A DNA stretch of 64,000 bases from Paulinella micropora (lineage: Eukaryota > Cercozoa > Imbricatea > Euglyphida). Of the stretch, positions 40,092 through 62,979 are shown in pieces (position 1 is the stretch's first letter; each line of letters starts with the position of its first letter). A model generated the notes under the pieces. The model had not been told where the DNA came from, made no database searches, and saw only the letters and a list, made by a program, of their open reading frames with translations. The DNA lies in NCBI GenBank assembly GCA_009731375.1, contig BJOX01000344.1, positions 458,593 to 522,592 on the forward strand. Direction: 5' to 3'. A program made the position numbers and the translations under genes.

Positions 40092-40405
40092 TAATCAAAC
40101 TCGCAATAGGGAGGACTTTTAATTTTTTCAAAAAAGATAGCTAAGTCTAGCACAGCAGAAAAAACAAAGAAACAGGTTTTAATGTATCTTAGTGTTTATT
40201 TGGCAAAAGATAGATGATTTATCTTTTTTTTAGAGCTTGAGAGAAATTCAAATATAGACTATTTAAGGCTTAATTAATGTTATATTGAATTTGGATAAAA
40301 TTATGTATACTTTTATTGAAATTAATAGTAAGACTAATTTATATAAAAATAGCCTTATTTTATATAAAAGATAAGTGTGCTATAGTATAGTAATACCTAT
40401 AGTAG
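40092..40405. repeat. Polinton right terminal inverted repeat
   Basis: Inverted match of 21327-21633, ending CCTATAGTAG. Slightly longer than the left arm because of small indels such as an extra 'actat' near the end. Confidence 0.92.
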
Positions 40406-42795
40406 AAAAATTAATAAATTAAGAAAAGCAAGAGTTTTTTATAATTCAAATTCGTTATTAATATGTGGCAAAAAAACTAAAAATCATTCATATTGTATTT
40501 CTATGTAAATATTAATATTATTATATATAATAATATCAAGTTCAAGTTTGATTAAAGGAAGCATTCCTTCAACATGTCACAAGTTATTAATAATGAAAAC
40601 AACATCAGCAATATTTTCAATATTCATAATTATTATACTATTAATATATATTACAGAAAAAGTGACATCGATGACATATATAATAAAGAATATTAATATT
40701 AATATTGAAATATAGGTTTCCATCTATGAGAGTATTTCATTTATATGTTTCCATCTATGAGAGTATTTCATTTATATGATTACTGCGCTTTCTGTTGAGT
40801 AGCAAGTGTTTTATTATTATAATAAAAGCAATGTCTGTGTAAAGAATTTTAAAAACTGTTTAGGGCACCTACGCCAACCCCGCGCTGCCAACCCCGCCCC
40901 GACGCGCGGAAAGCGGCTCAGCCGGAATGTCCATCTTTATCACACATTTATGTTATTACTTCTTTTGAAGTTATTATCATATCTCTGTATTCTTATATAT
41001 AATATTGAAATGGCACTGTGTTGGCCCTGAGGCAAGTGGTTGTCTCAGCTTTGAGCCCCGTTTAGTTTTGACTACTTTCAAGAACTTCTCTCAAGTTTTT
41101 GAGAAACTAGAATCTTTCAGCGATATTGTATCAAGTTAAAAGCATCAACTTCAAGAATTATTAATATACTAACTTGTGACACAAGTTTGCATTCATTGAA
41201 ACAGCAACTTTATTCACATTAATTTTTTGGGCCCGGTGATCAAGTTCATCTATATACATATGGCACTGTTACAAATTTGCATGATAGGATGTTGCGACGG
41301 TCATGGTGCGGGTTGCAGAGAACGAGTCATTATTACTGAATATACTATGATTAATATAGAATGGCTTCCATGCTGATCAAAAATCGACTGAAGTTTCAAC
41401 ACAAATCAAGTTTTCCGGGCCCGCGGAAAAATACAGTCGGAGGCTGAAAAACTTGAAATGAACGGTGAGTGGCACAGTTAAGGGCACCTCAAATCATTCT
41501 ATTATTCACTAATAATACCAGTTAGTTTTGCCACTTTTCCGAGCACACCGGAGTTGAAGAAACTGAGTCGAAACTTGATATAACTTGTGACTTGACTATA
41601 GAGGCCCACTGTGTTTCGGAGTCATAATACTAATATTTGCTTTACTGACATATATATATTTATTAATATTATTGACGACATTCAAGAGAAAAAAAAAAAA
41701 CTTTTTCGATTTTGGTTGGAATTTTAATTTTAGTTGGAATTTCGATTTTGGTTGAAAATTTGAATTTTTCAAATTAACTGCTATATTCGTCCGCAAAATA
41801 TCGTAAATTTTCGCGAAATGTTATTAATACTGTTAAATTGGAAAATTTGAATTTTTGCCAGCCAAAAAAATGAAAAACTGACACAAAATTAAAATTCCAA
41901 CGTGACAAAAATCGAAAAACTTTTTTTTTTTTTCCTCTTGAAATTGTCGTCAGTATTGCTGTTGACATTCAAGACAACAAAAAAAATTGATTTTTCTGTT
42001 TTGGTTGGAATTTCAGTTTTGGTTGGAATTTTGATTTTGGGTGAAAATTTGAATTTTTCAAATTAACGGCTATATTCGTCCGCAAAATATCGTAAATTTT
42101 CGCGAAATGTTACCGTTAAATTTGAAAATTTGAATTTTTGTCACAAAAATGAAAAACTGTCACAAAAATGAAAATCTGACACAAAAATGAAAAACTAATT
42201 TTTGTTGTTGTCTTGAATGTCAACAGCAATATTAATAATATTGCTGTTGACATTCAAGACAACAACAAAAATTAATATTAATACAATATCAGTACAAAAA
42301 AACCATGTACGCTTTCTGGTGAAACCTCTGTAAGCCTCCGATTTCTGGTGAAACCTCTGTAAGCCTCCGATACCATCCACTTATTAATAATTAAGTGGAT
42401 CCGGTCCACTTAAGTGGATCGTGTACGGTTAAGGGTTAAAACAGTGCTTGCGTAAGCTTAAAGACGTCACAGTTACGATTCCGTCATTGCATTGAGGCAG
42501 GAAATTTTTTTTCAAGTGTTCCGCCTTCACCTGGAAAGTCTTCAAGACTGTCTTGGGCACGATTAAATTTGTTAATTATGGCGCTGCCGACGACTCACTC
42601 AGTGTCATCAGACTGGAAAACTTGCACGGAAACACCGCGGCGTTACGGTAAACGTACAGTTGACGCTGGCTACGGTCGGCTGTCAGAATAGTTCAATAGT
42701 GAGCTTAGTTGCAGAGCAACTTGGATAATTTCAAGGGGAAAGCAAGTTTAATCAATCTGAGAACTACCTTCTCAAACTTTAACTTGGCAACTGGC
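40406..42795. other. AT-rich spacer with small repeats and MITE-like units
   Basis: No gene recognised. A 32-bp direct duplication (gtttccatctatgagagtat...) at about 40717-40780. Palindromic MITE-like units at 41671-42275. Short ATTAATAATT-type pieces interrupt otherwise matching copies (for example 42378-42425, CCACTT...AAGTGGATC twice). Confidence 0.6.
41671..42275. mobile_element. Tandem palindromic (foldback) MITE-like units
   Basis: Unit 1 (41671-41957): arm attgacgacattcaagag...gattttggttggaattttaa matches its own end inverted. Unit 2 (41954-42234): arm attgctgttgacattcaaga inverted at the end. A third arm begins at 42237. The two units share the core atattcgtccgcaaaatatc gtaaattttcgcgaaatgtta. 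They are non-coding and AT-rich. Family unknown. Confidence 0.6.
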
Positions 42796-48813
<6,018 letters not shown>

Positions 48814-48926
48814 GTTGCTTTCTTTCCCCTTGGAAATGCGGAACAACACAGGCCGGAGCAGTCGCGATGCCTGGACAGGAAAGAGGCCCACCTGGCCGAT
48901 TCTTCAGGTGGTTGGTGCCAGGCTGA
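48814..48926. promoter_or_regulatory. 113-bp divergent promoter between RPL4 and PUS1-like gene
   Basis: The RPL4 start codon (48813, minus) and the PUS1-like start codon (48927, plus) are separated by only 113 bp, so one short region must drive both or the transcripts overlap. The minus strand carries a pyrimidine tract CCTCTTTCC (about 48879-48887), similar to a 5'TOP element of ribosomal-protein mRNAs. Confidence 0.55.
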
Positions 48927-55351
<6,425 letters not shown>

Positions 55352-57221
55352 AGCACAGGTAACGGTCGTGGCATATGATTAATAATGTTGCCGGATCACG
55401 ACATTTACTCTGATTGTTTTTAAATACAAGCCTACGGATCAGTAGGCAAGTCCGTCGGTCCGGACTAAATTATTGAAGGCTGAGTCATATTAACATGACT
55501 CAAATGATGATGACATCCGATGAAAGTTTGAGGCATATATGAAGGCTATGATTATTGAGTCACCTTAAGTGATATTTACTGTGACCTGTAGTGAGGCTCA
55601 GCCTCCGTACCGCCCGGGCCATTATTACTTTCATTTATAAGTTCGTGTTACGTTGTTATCGTATAAGCCCTTTTACATCAGCCTTTAATCGATTTGCTTA
55701 ATCGAGATGCTTAACAGCAAGGACTCTGAATTGGTGACTCATGATTCGTATGGACCATTACGATTTATGACTTTCTACGTTTTGTGTTGAAGTGTGATAG
55801 CATGTATAGGACTTATAGCTCACTCTATCTAATACGAATATTACGAAGTTATCCAACAGCACTATTGACATTGAACTAAGGGGAAGCGTTGGACAGTCTA
55901 AGCGTGACTCGGCTTCAAGTTGGGTACTGAGTGAAACTTCAAGATAATATTAAGTCAGAATTATGACTCGATGATTTACTTCTGTCACTTGAAGCGGCAA
56001 TATTTTATTAAGTCACCTACGACATAGTTAGGAGTAACGCATGTTACTGTATAGTTCAAGTCAATTGTGCCCTTTACACTTTTACTATTGTGTACTGGAC
56101 CCGATGATAACATCATGATTGAGTAGCAGTTATTAATACTGTTAGTCACGCACTGCTGGCACTTAGTTTAGTTTTCCGAGGCTCTCTGGCAGTTCAGTTC
56201 TGAGATGATGCCTTCGGCGCCGGCCCTGATTACTGAGTTGAAAGTGGCTGTGAGCGACGGGCCGGGTGACCGGGCGTCATACTGAGTCTACCGGCAACTT
56301 CACTTGAACTTGAACCGCACTGAAGTAAAACTGAGGCCGGGTAGGGTAAGATCCGTGAGTGACCGGTTTATATATACCTAATCATCGCATGCAAGTGTAC
56401 TGAATAAACTGGAATTGACCCGGATCCCGGAGTATTTGGAAAAAGATCAAGGTCACGGCGACTTCAAGTGTGACTGTGTCACAGTGACTTGAAGTTCCCT
56501 GCAGTGACCCGAGTCTGACTCGGAAGTATTTGAGCCAAGTGGCACCGACAGCGGGGCGTGTGTGTATTCAAGTGACTCATGATGTCCGATCATGTCGGTT
56601 CGGGTAATTTCCTCGCAGGGGGTTAGACGGTCCTGGCACTGCCAGGAAGACTTACAGCTTCCCACTTCAAGTATCCCCGGCTACTAGTGGAAAGTATTCT
56701 ATCATTAAAAGTTGATTGGTGAAAAAAAATCGGTTGCCTGAAAGTTACGAACATGATACATACATACATATATACATACATACATACATATATACATACA
56801 TACATACATACCGTGGCATACATACATACGTACATACATTCTTACATACATACTTACTGATTAAACCCCCCCCCCCCCCCCCCCCCCCCCCCCAAAAANN
56901 NNNNNNNNCCCCCCCCCCCCCCTTGGCCGGATATAAATCACGTAGTAATCAGTGGCTCTAACGACTGGCACCGTAACGGTTATGGTACTCTTATACGGCC
57001 GGCCCATCTCAAAAACTATTAACATATAACTATTAGCTAGTTCCAACACTTTTTTGTTTAATAAAAACTTGCCACTCGTAGGGATGAGTGCGAAGACGAA
57101 GTATGAAAAGGAGAGTGGCAAAAAGGTGACTCTTCAGAGTCACCTCAAAACGAAGAATACAAAATATAGTTCGGAATATCTAGAAGACGACAGGGAAGTC
57201 TTGGTCATTCAAAGTTGTGAA
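55352..57221. other. Intergenic region
   Basis: Unique sequence with many TGACTC/GAGTCA motifs, ATAC arrays (56758-56850) and poly-C around a 10-N gap (56867-56922). A plus-strand ORF at 57084-57320 (Lys/Glu-rich, 78 codons) overlaps the transporter tail and is not convincing. Confidence 0.6.
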
Positions 57222-57628
57222 TCAATTAGAGAAAACAAGCCGGACCATCACTGTGATCCTATTAAAAGAAAGGATCAGGAAGTGAGGAACGACAAGGAAG
57301 AGATGGCAAGACAACGATAAGGTCTGCATGAACTTTACGGTGGTGCAGCTGCATGTAGGCTCGATTGGAGTGGCGGCAACCGATGCGTCCGACACGGCCA
57401 AGCTTGGGCTTCTTAGTTGCTCATTTTGGGGTGTAATACTATCTGTTGCTTTCATCGGGTTGTTGGAGTTGCTGCCCAACTTGTGTGTCTGGGTGTGTAC
57501 AGCCCGTGCATTTTCTTCTCGATCGGCTAACTCCATGCTCATACAGGTATAGTAAGGGACAATTAGCGCTGTCCACAATAGCCCACCGCAGCTGACGGCG
57601 CCGCACGCGGCCATCACCACGCCTACGC

Positions 57629-57646
57629 CTAATAGATAGACAGCTT

Positions 57647-57707
<61 letters not shown>

Positions 57708-58946
57708 GGATATGTTTAATATTTAATCTATGAGCGTGGCATAGCTGTCAAAGCCATGAGCCTCCTATATACCAGGCAGGAACTCTCAGCACTTCACAAG
57801 CTGCATACCAACCATCAGCTCGGGTTGGTGTCCGCGCCCAGTTCAAGCCGAAGGGTAGCCGAGCCTTTGAGCTGTACAGGAACAACCACTAAAAAGACTC
57901 CCCCAGGGGCGTGTGCCATAAGGAGATGATGACATGAACAAGCCGAGATTTCGGGAGTTCACGCTCGTTGTGAGTTACCTTCTACAACCTCGACTTCATC
58001 AACCCTTTGCATCACGACCCTGGTCCCCGGACGAGAGTTGGTCCTCTGTTAGCCCTGCGCTGCGCGCGATCAACGGCGGACACAAAACCGTCGTTATAGG
58101 GGTTTGGTTTCAGGCCAGAGCACTGAACAGCTGGCCCCTTACATTCCTCCGGAATAGATAGATAGATGAGATGTCGCAAAGGAATGTAGTCCTTGCAAAG
58201 GAACGCAGTTTCACATCAAACAGTAATTTGTGTACTGTGCATGTGTCCGGGATGGGAATCACGGGTAGACTGTGTTCTGGAAAAAAGAAGAGGAGAANNN
58301 NNNNNNNNNNNNNNNNNNNNNNNNNNNNNNNNNNNNNNNNNNNNNNNNNNNNNNNNNNNNNNNNNNNNNNNNNNNNNNNNNNNNNNNNNNNNNNNNNNNN
58401 NNNNNNNNNNNNNNNNNNNNNNNNNNNNNNNNNNNNNNNNNNNNNNNNNNNNNNNNNNNNNNNNNNNNNNNNNNNNNNNNNNNNNNNNNNNNNNNNNNNN
58501 NNNNNNNNNNNNNNNNNNNNNNNNNNNNNNNNNNNNNNNNNNNNNNNNNNNNNNNNNNNNNNNNNNNNNNNNNNNNNNNNNNNNNNNNNNNNNNNNNNNN
58601 NNNNNNNNNNNNNNNNNNNNNNNNNNNNNNNNNNNNNNNNNNNNNNNNNNNNNNNNNNNNNNNNNNGGGAGGATGAGAGGGAGGGCGGATTGGAGTTCTT
58701 CTTCAATGTCTTTCCATACGCTTGGTGTTGATGGCAAAATCAGGTGCTTTCTTCTTTCGATTGGTTCTTTCGGGGCACTTCTTGGACGAAATGAGAGTAT
58801 GTCTCGGCGTCAACACTGTGGGTGGAATCCGGGTTGACAATGCCGGGTTGTGACTTATAGTCCTGATGGACGTGCACTTTTGGACTCTTCTTTTCGAGGA
58901 GGCTCGAAGGATCTTCGTAAGGGTGGACATGAGCAAAATATTCTCC

Positions 58947-58988
<42 letters not shown>

Positions 58989-59029
58989 CAAAGAGAAAAT
59001 CAAGGTGACCATGAACATTACAAAAGGTA

Positions 59030-59087
<58 letters not shown>

Positions 59088-59134
59088 GGATAGATGGATG
59101 GATGGATGGATGGATAGATAGATAGCTAGCTAGC

Positions 59135-59166
<32 letters not shown>

Positions 59167-59245
59167 AAATCAAGGTGATCATGAATGTTAGAAAAGGTAA
59201 CTTTTGAAAAAATTCAGGTAAAGGCTACAGGTCAGAAATATTGAC
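57629..59245 (-). repeat. Transporter last intron: GATA arrays, dispersed repeat, 369-N gap
   Basis: GATA arrays at 57648-57710, 58950-58988, 59028-59165. Between 57717 and 58157 lies GC-rich sequence bracketed by GATA on both sides (gagcgtggcatagctgtcaa...), another candidate of the GATA-bracketed type. Gap 58298-58666. An open minus-strand stretch at 58740-58945 (HVHPYEDPSSLLEKKSP...) could be an unassigned exon. Confidence 0.65.
58298..58666. other. Assembly gap (369 N)
   Basis: Gap within the last intron of the transporter; flanks are purine-rich (agaagaggagaa / gggaggatgagaggga). Confidence 0.95.
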
Positions 59246-60694
59246 CGTGTTCGCTGAGCAGTGACTTCAGCAGGCGAGCACCGAGCAGCGCGCCCGCCTT
59301 CCCGAACGCCGCGGACACACCGTGGGCAGTCGAGCGCACGGCGGTGGGGAAATGTGGCACTTCCCCGGGGATGACGTAGGTGGTGGTGTGGGGTCCCCAG
59401 TTGGAAAGGAGGTAAGTCAGGCCACGGAGGCCAAGGGTGAGTCCAGGCAGCTCGGCCCATTGTTGGTACAGCCGGCCCAGCAACAAGAACAAGACTACAC
59501 ACACCACGCCAAGCAACCATACACGAGTGCACGAAGAAACAAGAGTACATAAACTAAGAAGCCACACTAGTTCTTCAACACCTACACACAGCAGACAGCA
59601 CATAGCTATATAGCTATTTAAGCACATGCCCACAAGACAAACATATATAACACATGTCTATGTATTTAACGCATACATGCATAAACAACAAGCATAACAA
59701 GTAGAAATAGTGCAAGTCTGCCAGCACACGAGTATCCTAATTTTTTGTACTACGGCTATGAGCTTTTGGCATATTCAGGGTTTTGTTCTCAGTCGTTTCT
59801 TGCGTCCTGGATCTGACCAGGAGCTCGTTGGAAAGCTTATGGAGCACTTTTTTCACAAGTCGCTAGCGAGATATCAAACCCAGGGTCTGAGAACGAAGCA
59901 ACTGAAGCTGGGAAAAGTTCACAGCGGGAATTATTGCTAACTAGTGAATCTCTTATACCTGCCAAGAGCAAGAAGCCCAGCATCTGCAAGGTCTTGCGTG
60001 TGATGCACTTGAGTGGTGCTGACAGCCAAGTTGTAGCCAGGTAGCGCCAGCAGGGCCAGGTAGGTCGCATGCAACGCGTCCTCATGCAGTGTGGAGCCCG
60101 AACCCATCACCTCGTTCACGGCCGCGCTGCCATAGAAACACATGTCAAACAGCAGCCAGGAACCTGTTACACACATACACACATATTTCATAGTCGTATG
60201 CCTGTCTGGCAGCAGCCAGGTGTGCTTTGTTCGTGCATCTGCATGTGCGTCTGAATGTATGTTTGATGCATGTATGTATATGTGCATGGGAGTGGAGACC
60301 GGCTGTACCGATCAGCGTTCTCAGCGCCTTCCTCTGCCCAAGCTGCCCAAAGCGCTCCCATCTGCTGGCGTTGGGGTCCCGGCGTGCGGCATCTTGCCGA
60401 AACCGCTCCGTCTCCGCAGTGTGGTAGCACAGGTTACGCAATGATCCCTGCAGGAAGTGCCGTCACCATGAGCGAAAAGCGCCAAATGAAATCTTTGGGT
60501 GCGTTGATCGTCAACAGGAATAGGATCAGCGCCGAAGCCATCAAAGAGCACACCCCTTGCAAGGAGAAGACTTTCGAGATGGTGCGGCTCCTTTCTGCAG
60601 CGCTTACGTTCTCGCCTGCAGTCGTGGCAGAGAGGGGATATTACCTCCGGTTCCCAGGCCCATGAAGAATCTCCAGAAGGCCAGTTGGGGAGGC

Positions 60695-61295
60695 TAAAAA
60701 ACGAGGGGATAGGGGGGGGGGGGGGGGGGGGGGNNNNNNNNNNAGCGGTAAGTTAATGGCTCAAATGGGTCGAAAAATGCCTTTAAATTGCCATCCTCGC
60801 GCCCCCTAACTGGCACCAGCGAAACCCCAAAAACAACAGCGGCCTGTGCTTTGATTCGCCTAGCCTCAAAAAACGAGGGGATAGGGGGGGGGGGGTTTCT
60901 AGGCTTCGCCTCTCACCCCCTCCCCTTATTTTGCTACCAGAGCAAAAACTTTCATTTTAAGAGATTTTACGCATAAATCCCCGTTTTTACACATATCCCC
61001 ACAAAAACACAAAAAGCGAGCAACCGGAGGAAAAAAAGAAAATCCAATCCCACAAAAATCGTGGGTTTTGTGGAAAAAAATAAAGAAACGCCAATTTCGT
61101 CCGCACTTTACGACAAAGATTATTGCGATGACCATTTCGGCCCTTTGATCCCCGAAATAAAAAAAGGAAATCTACAAATCAAATATGACCTTTTTCTTTT
61201 TGTGTCGTTTGTTTGGTTTCGATTATGTTTTCTGGTTGTATGTCTTCCTTTTTTAACTGTTGCTTTATTTTCTTCTCCTTCGTTATCTCTTGAAC
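60695..61295. other. Junction between transporter and second Polinton
   Basis: The sequence aaaaaacgaggggataggggg occurs at about 60696 and again at about 60868, with a 10-N gap after poly-G in the first. From 60900 the composition shifts to the AT-rich, A-tract style of the Polinton. A plus-strand ORF at 61061-61306 (ISSALYDKDYCDDHFGPLIP...) is of unknown origin. No TIR matching element 1 was found here. Confidence 0.5.
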
Positions 61296-62114
61296 TTATT
61301 CGTTAATTTGCTTTTCATCATCAACTGGTTTTTCAAACTTAGTCTTTAACAACTCGCGGGGGCTAACTAGTTCTTTATTAGATAGCACAATCTTAAATCC
61401 ATTTCTACCCAAGACAGTATATACCTGCTTTGACCAAGTTCGTCCGCCTTTTGAAAATAGATTTTGTTGAACTTCTCGTCTTACCTTATCGCCAGGTTCA
61501 AATTCGTTAATGCTTTCATCTCTTTCAATTTTTTGTTTATTGGTAGCTTTTCCATTCAGCACTTCAATTGGTCTAGCTTTGATTGTTGGATGAAAACGAT
61601 TATTGTAAGCTTTGACCATGTCGTCAATGTATTATACCCAGTCAAAGTTCCCATTAGTTTCAAATAGTATGTCAAGCCACCTTCTAATAGTTCTAATAAC
61701 TCTGTCAACTATTGCGAGTGCTTTGTGGTCTCCTGCTTCAACTGTTCTGTGTTCAATGTTATGTTCATCAAAATATTTATTAACTGCTCCTTTGTATTCT
61801 CCTCCGCTATCTGTTGTAATGATTTCTGGAATATATGGAATAGATTTTAAACCAGTATATACTTCATTCGCAGTTTTATTTTTTAGCGGTCTAACTTCCA
61901 AAAATCTACTATTAGTGTCAATCCAAACCAACATGAAAGCATATTTTTTATTACCTGGTTTATCTTTTAACTTAGACATATCCGCTAAATCTACGAACAC
62001 TTGTTTCAACTGTTTATCGGCCCATATCGTATTCCATTTCTTACTTTGTTTTTTCTGATAATGTAGCTCTAATGCCTGTTGCTCTTTCAGTTCTTGTATA
62101 TGGTCGTCCATCAC
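61296..62114 (-). pseudogene. rve integrase of second Polinton, one in-frame stop
   Basis: MMDDHIQELKEQQALELHYQ start; NTIWADKQLKQVFVDLADMS (first Asp), ITTDSGGEYKGAVNKYF (second Asp), AIVDRVIRTIRRWL (third acidic position Asp, spacing 34). An in-frame TAA after FDWV (about 61633) interrupts; the same frame continues YIDDMVKAYNNRFHPTIKA and the C-terminal domain GGRTWSKQVYTVLGRNGF. About 273 codons. Confidence 0.88.
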
Positions 62115-62155
62115 CTTCTAATACTTAATGACACCTAATGCTTTATCCTTATATA

Positions 62156-62374
62156 TTAATCTTTCTTTTTTTCAAGTTCAAAACAATAATTAGAACAAAA
62201 CTCATAAGTATAAAATCGATCAAAACTGTCATCAATGGCTGTAATCTGTCGGTTCGCTAAACACAGAGTTAATCCACACACATAGCAACTATTGAAGTCA
62301 TACTCAAAACGATTATATAAATAGTCCATAATGTGAAATCGGACATCGAGTGGTAAATTTTTTATATCCTTCAT
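62156..62374 (-). CDS. Small F-box-like/Cys-rich protein (72 aa)
   Basis: MKDIKNLPLDVRFHIMDYLY resembles the N-terminal half of an F-box; then CYVCGLTLC and CSNYCFELEKKKD give two Cys pairs that could bind zinc. Viral proteins of this size with such a layout exist in large DNA viruses. No counterpart at the same place in element 1. Intact. Confidence 0.5.
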   Translation of the reverse strand: MKDIKNLPLDVRFHIMDYLYNRFEYDFNSCYVCGLTLCLANRQITAIDDSFDRFYTYEFCSNYCFELEKKKD

Positions 62375-62379
62375 CTATA

Positions 62380-62895
62380 TTAGAACTTTAAAAACATTTT
62401 TGAAATATCATTACTTTCTTTTTTTGACTTCTCAGGTTGTCCTGCGTAAACATTAACATTAACGCGGCCGGCCTTTTTCCCCCCTTTCTTCGGCTGAGGC
62501 TCCTCCTCGCTTTCCTCGCTTTCACTCTCGCTTTCTTCTAGTTCAGGCAATTTCTTTTTTACCGCTTTCTTCGCCTTCTTCTGTTTAGTCTTAAGTTTCA
62601 TACCCGCAACACGTCGCGCGACGATATCTACAAAATCCTGTTCGACCTCTTCCTCGCTTTCACTACTCTCCTCGATTGGCTCGCCATCTCTACCATCAAT
62701 CATATCCTTTGCTAACTGCTTTTTAGTAATGTGTTCCATCTTTTCATCTTCATTCATTTCTTTCACATTCTTTGCCTCTTCTTCAGCTAGTAGCTCACGA
62801 GACCGCTCAATCTTTCTTTGCTTAGCCTGGTTCTTCTTCGCCTCCCACCCCTTTTCAAGGTTCTTCATAGCGACCTCTCTATTACCTCTCGGCAT
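62380..62895 (-). CDS. Lys/Glu-rich protein with FLKF C-terminus, intact copy
   Basis: 171 aa, MPRGNREVAMKNLEKGWEAK start. Alternating acidic Ser/Glu and Lys-rich segments, GGKKAGRVNVNVYAGQPEKS and the end ISKMFLKF. Counterpart of 28606-29130. Intact here, so it gives the better full-length example. Stop is 5 bp from the start of the Zn protein ORF. Confidence 0.7.
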   Translation of the reverse strand: MPRGNREVAMKNLEKGWEAKKNQAKQRKIERSRELLAEEEAKNVKEMNEDEKMEHITKKQLAKDMIDGRDGEPIEESSESEEEVEQDFVDIVARRVAGMKLKTKQKKAKKAVKKKLPELEESESESEESEEEPQPKKGGKKAGRVNVNVYAGQPEKSKKESNDISKMFLKF

Positions 62896-62979
62896 TTTAT
62901 GAATTGATTATATTAATATACAAAATAATATTATTTAGTTTTTATTAATAAACAATTTCTTAACAAATATACAGTAATA

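Larger units (their letters stand above)
21327..40405. mobile_element. Polinton/Maverick (polintovirus), 19.1 kb, with TIRs
   Basis: Bounded by terminal inverted repeats of about 310 bp. Encodes protein-primed DNA polymerase B, rve integrase, FtsK/HerA-type packaging ATPase, adenain-like protease, penton-type minor capsid protein and double-jelly-roll major capsid protein, the core set of polintoviruses, plus fibre-like proteins. Coding is AT-rich and intronless, unlike the host genes. No clear target-site duplication: left flank caccga, right flank aaaaat. Several genes have frameshifts or in-frame stops, so this copy is probably decayed. Confidence 0.93.
57222..60694 (-). pseudogene. PHO84/PHT1-type inorganic phosphate transporter, broken
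   Basis: MFS phosphate:H+ symporter of the plasma membrane. Exons on the minus strand: ~60309-60694, 59959-60163, 59246-59494, and a last one from 57628 down to a stop at 57222, with matching phases. Recognisable blocks: FWRFFMGLGTGGN, TISKVFSLQGVCSLMASALI, 'WRFSLMVTALPAG', SWLLFDMCFYG, KTLQMLGFLLLAG, NWGPHTTTYVIPGEV, RSTAHGVSAAFGKAGALLGA, and a final helix VVMAACGAVSCGGLLWTALI with a hydrophilic tail. Three single-base frame changes (after GTGGN, after LPAGIIA, after NLAVSTT) in under 600 coding nt, against none in the other host genes, suggest a pseudogene. The N-terminal exons are missing; a gap and a Polinton lie upstream. The last exon is the least certain. Confidence 0.8.

Noticed and set aside
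57084-57320. 78-codon Lys/Glu-rich plus-strand ORF
   Set aside because: No recognisable family, no splice context, and partial overlap with the transporter tail.
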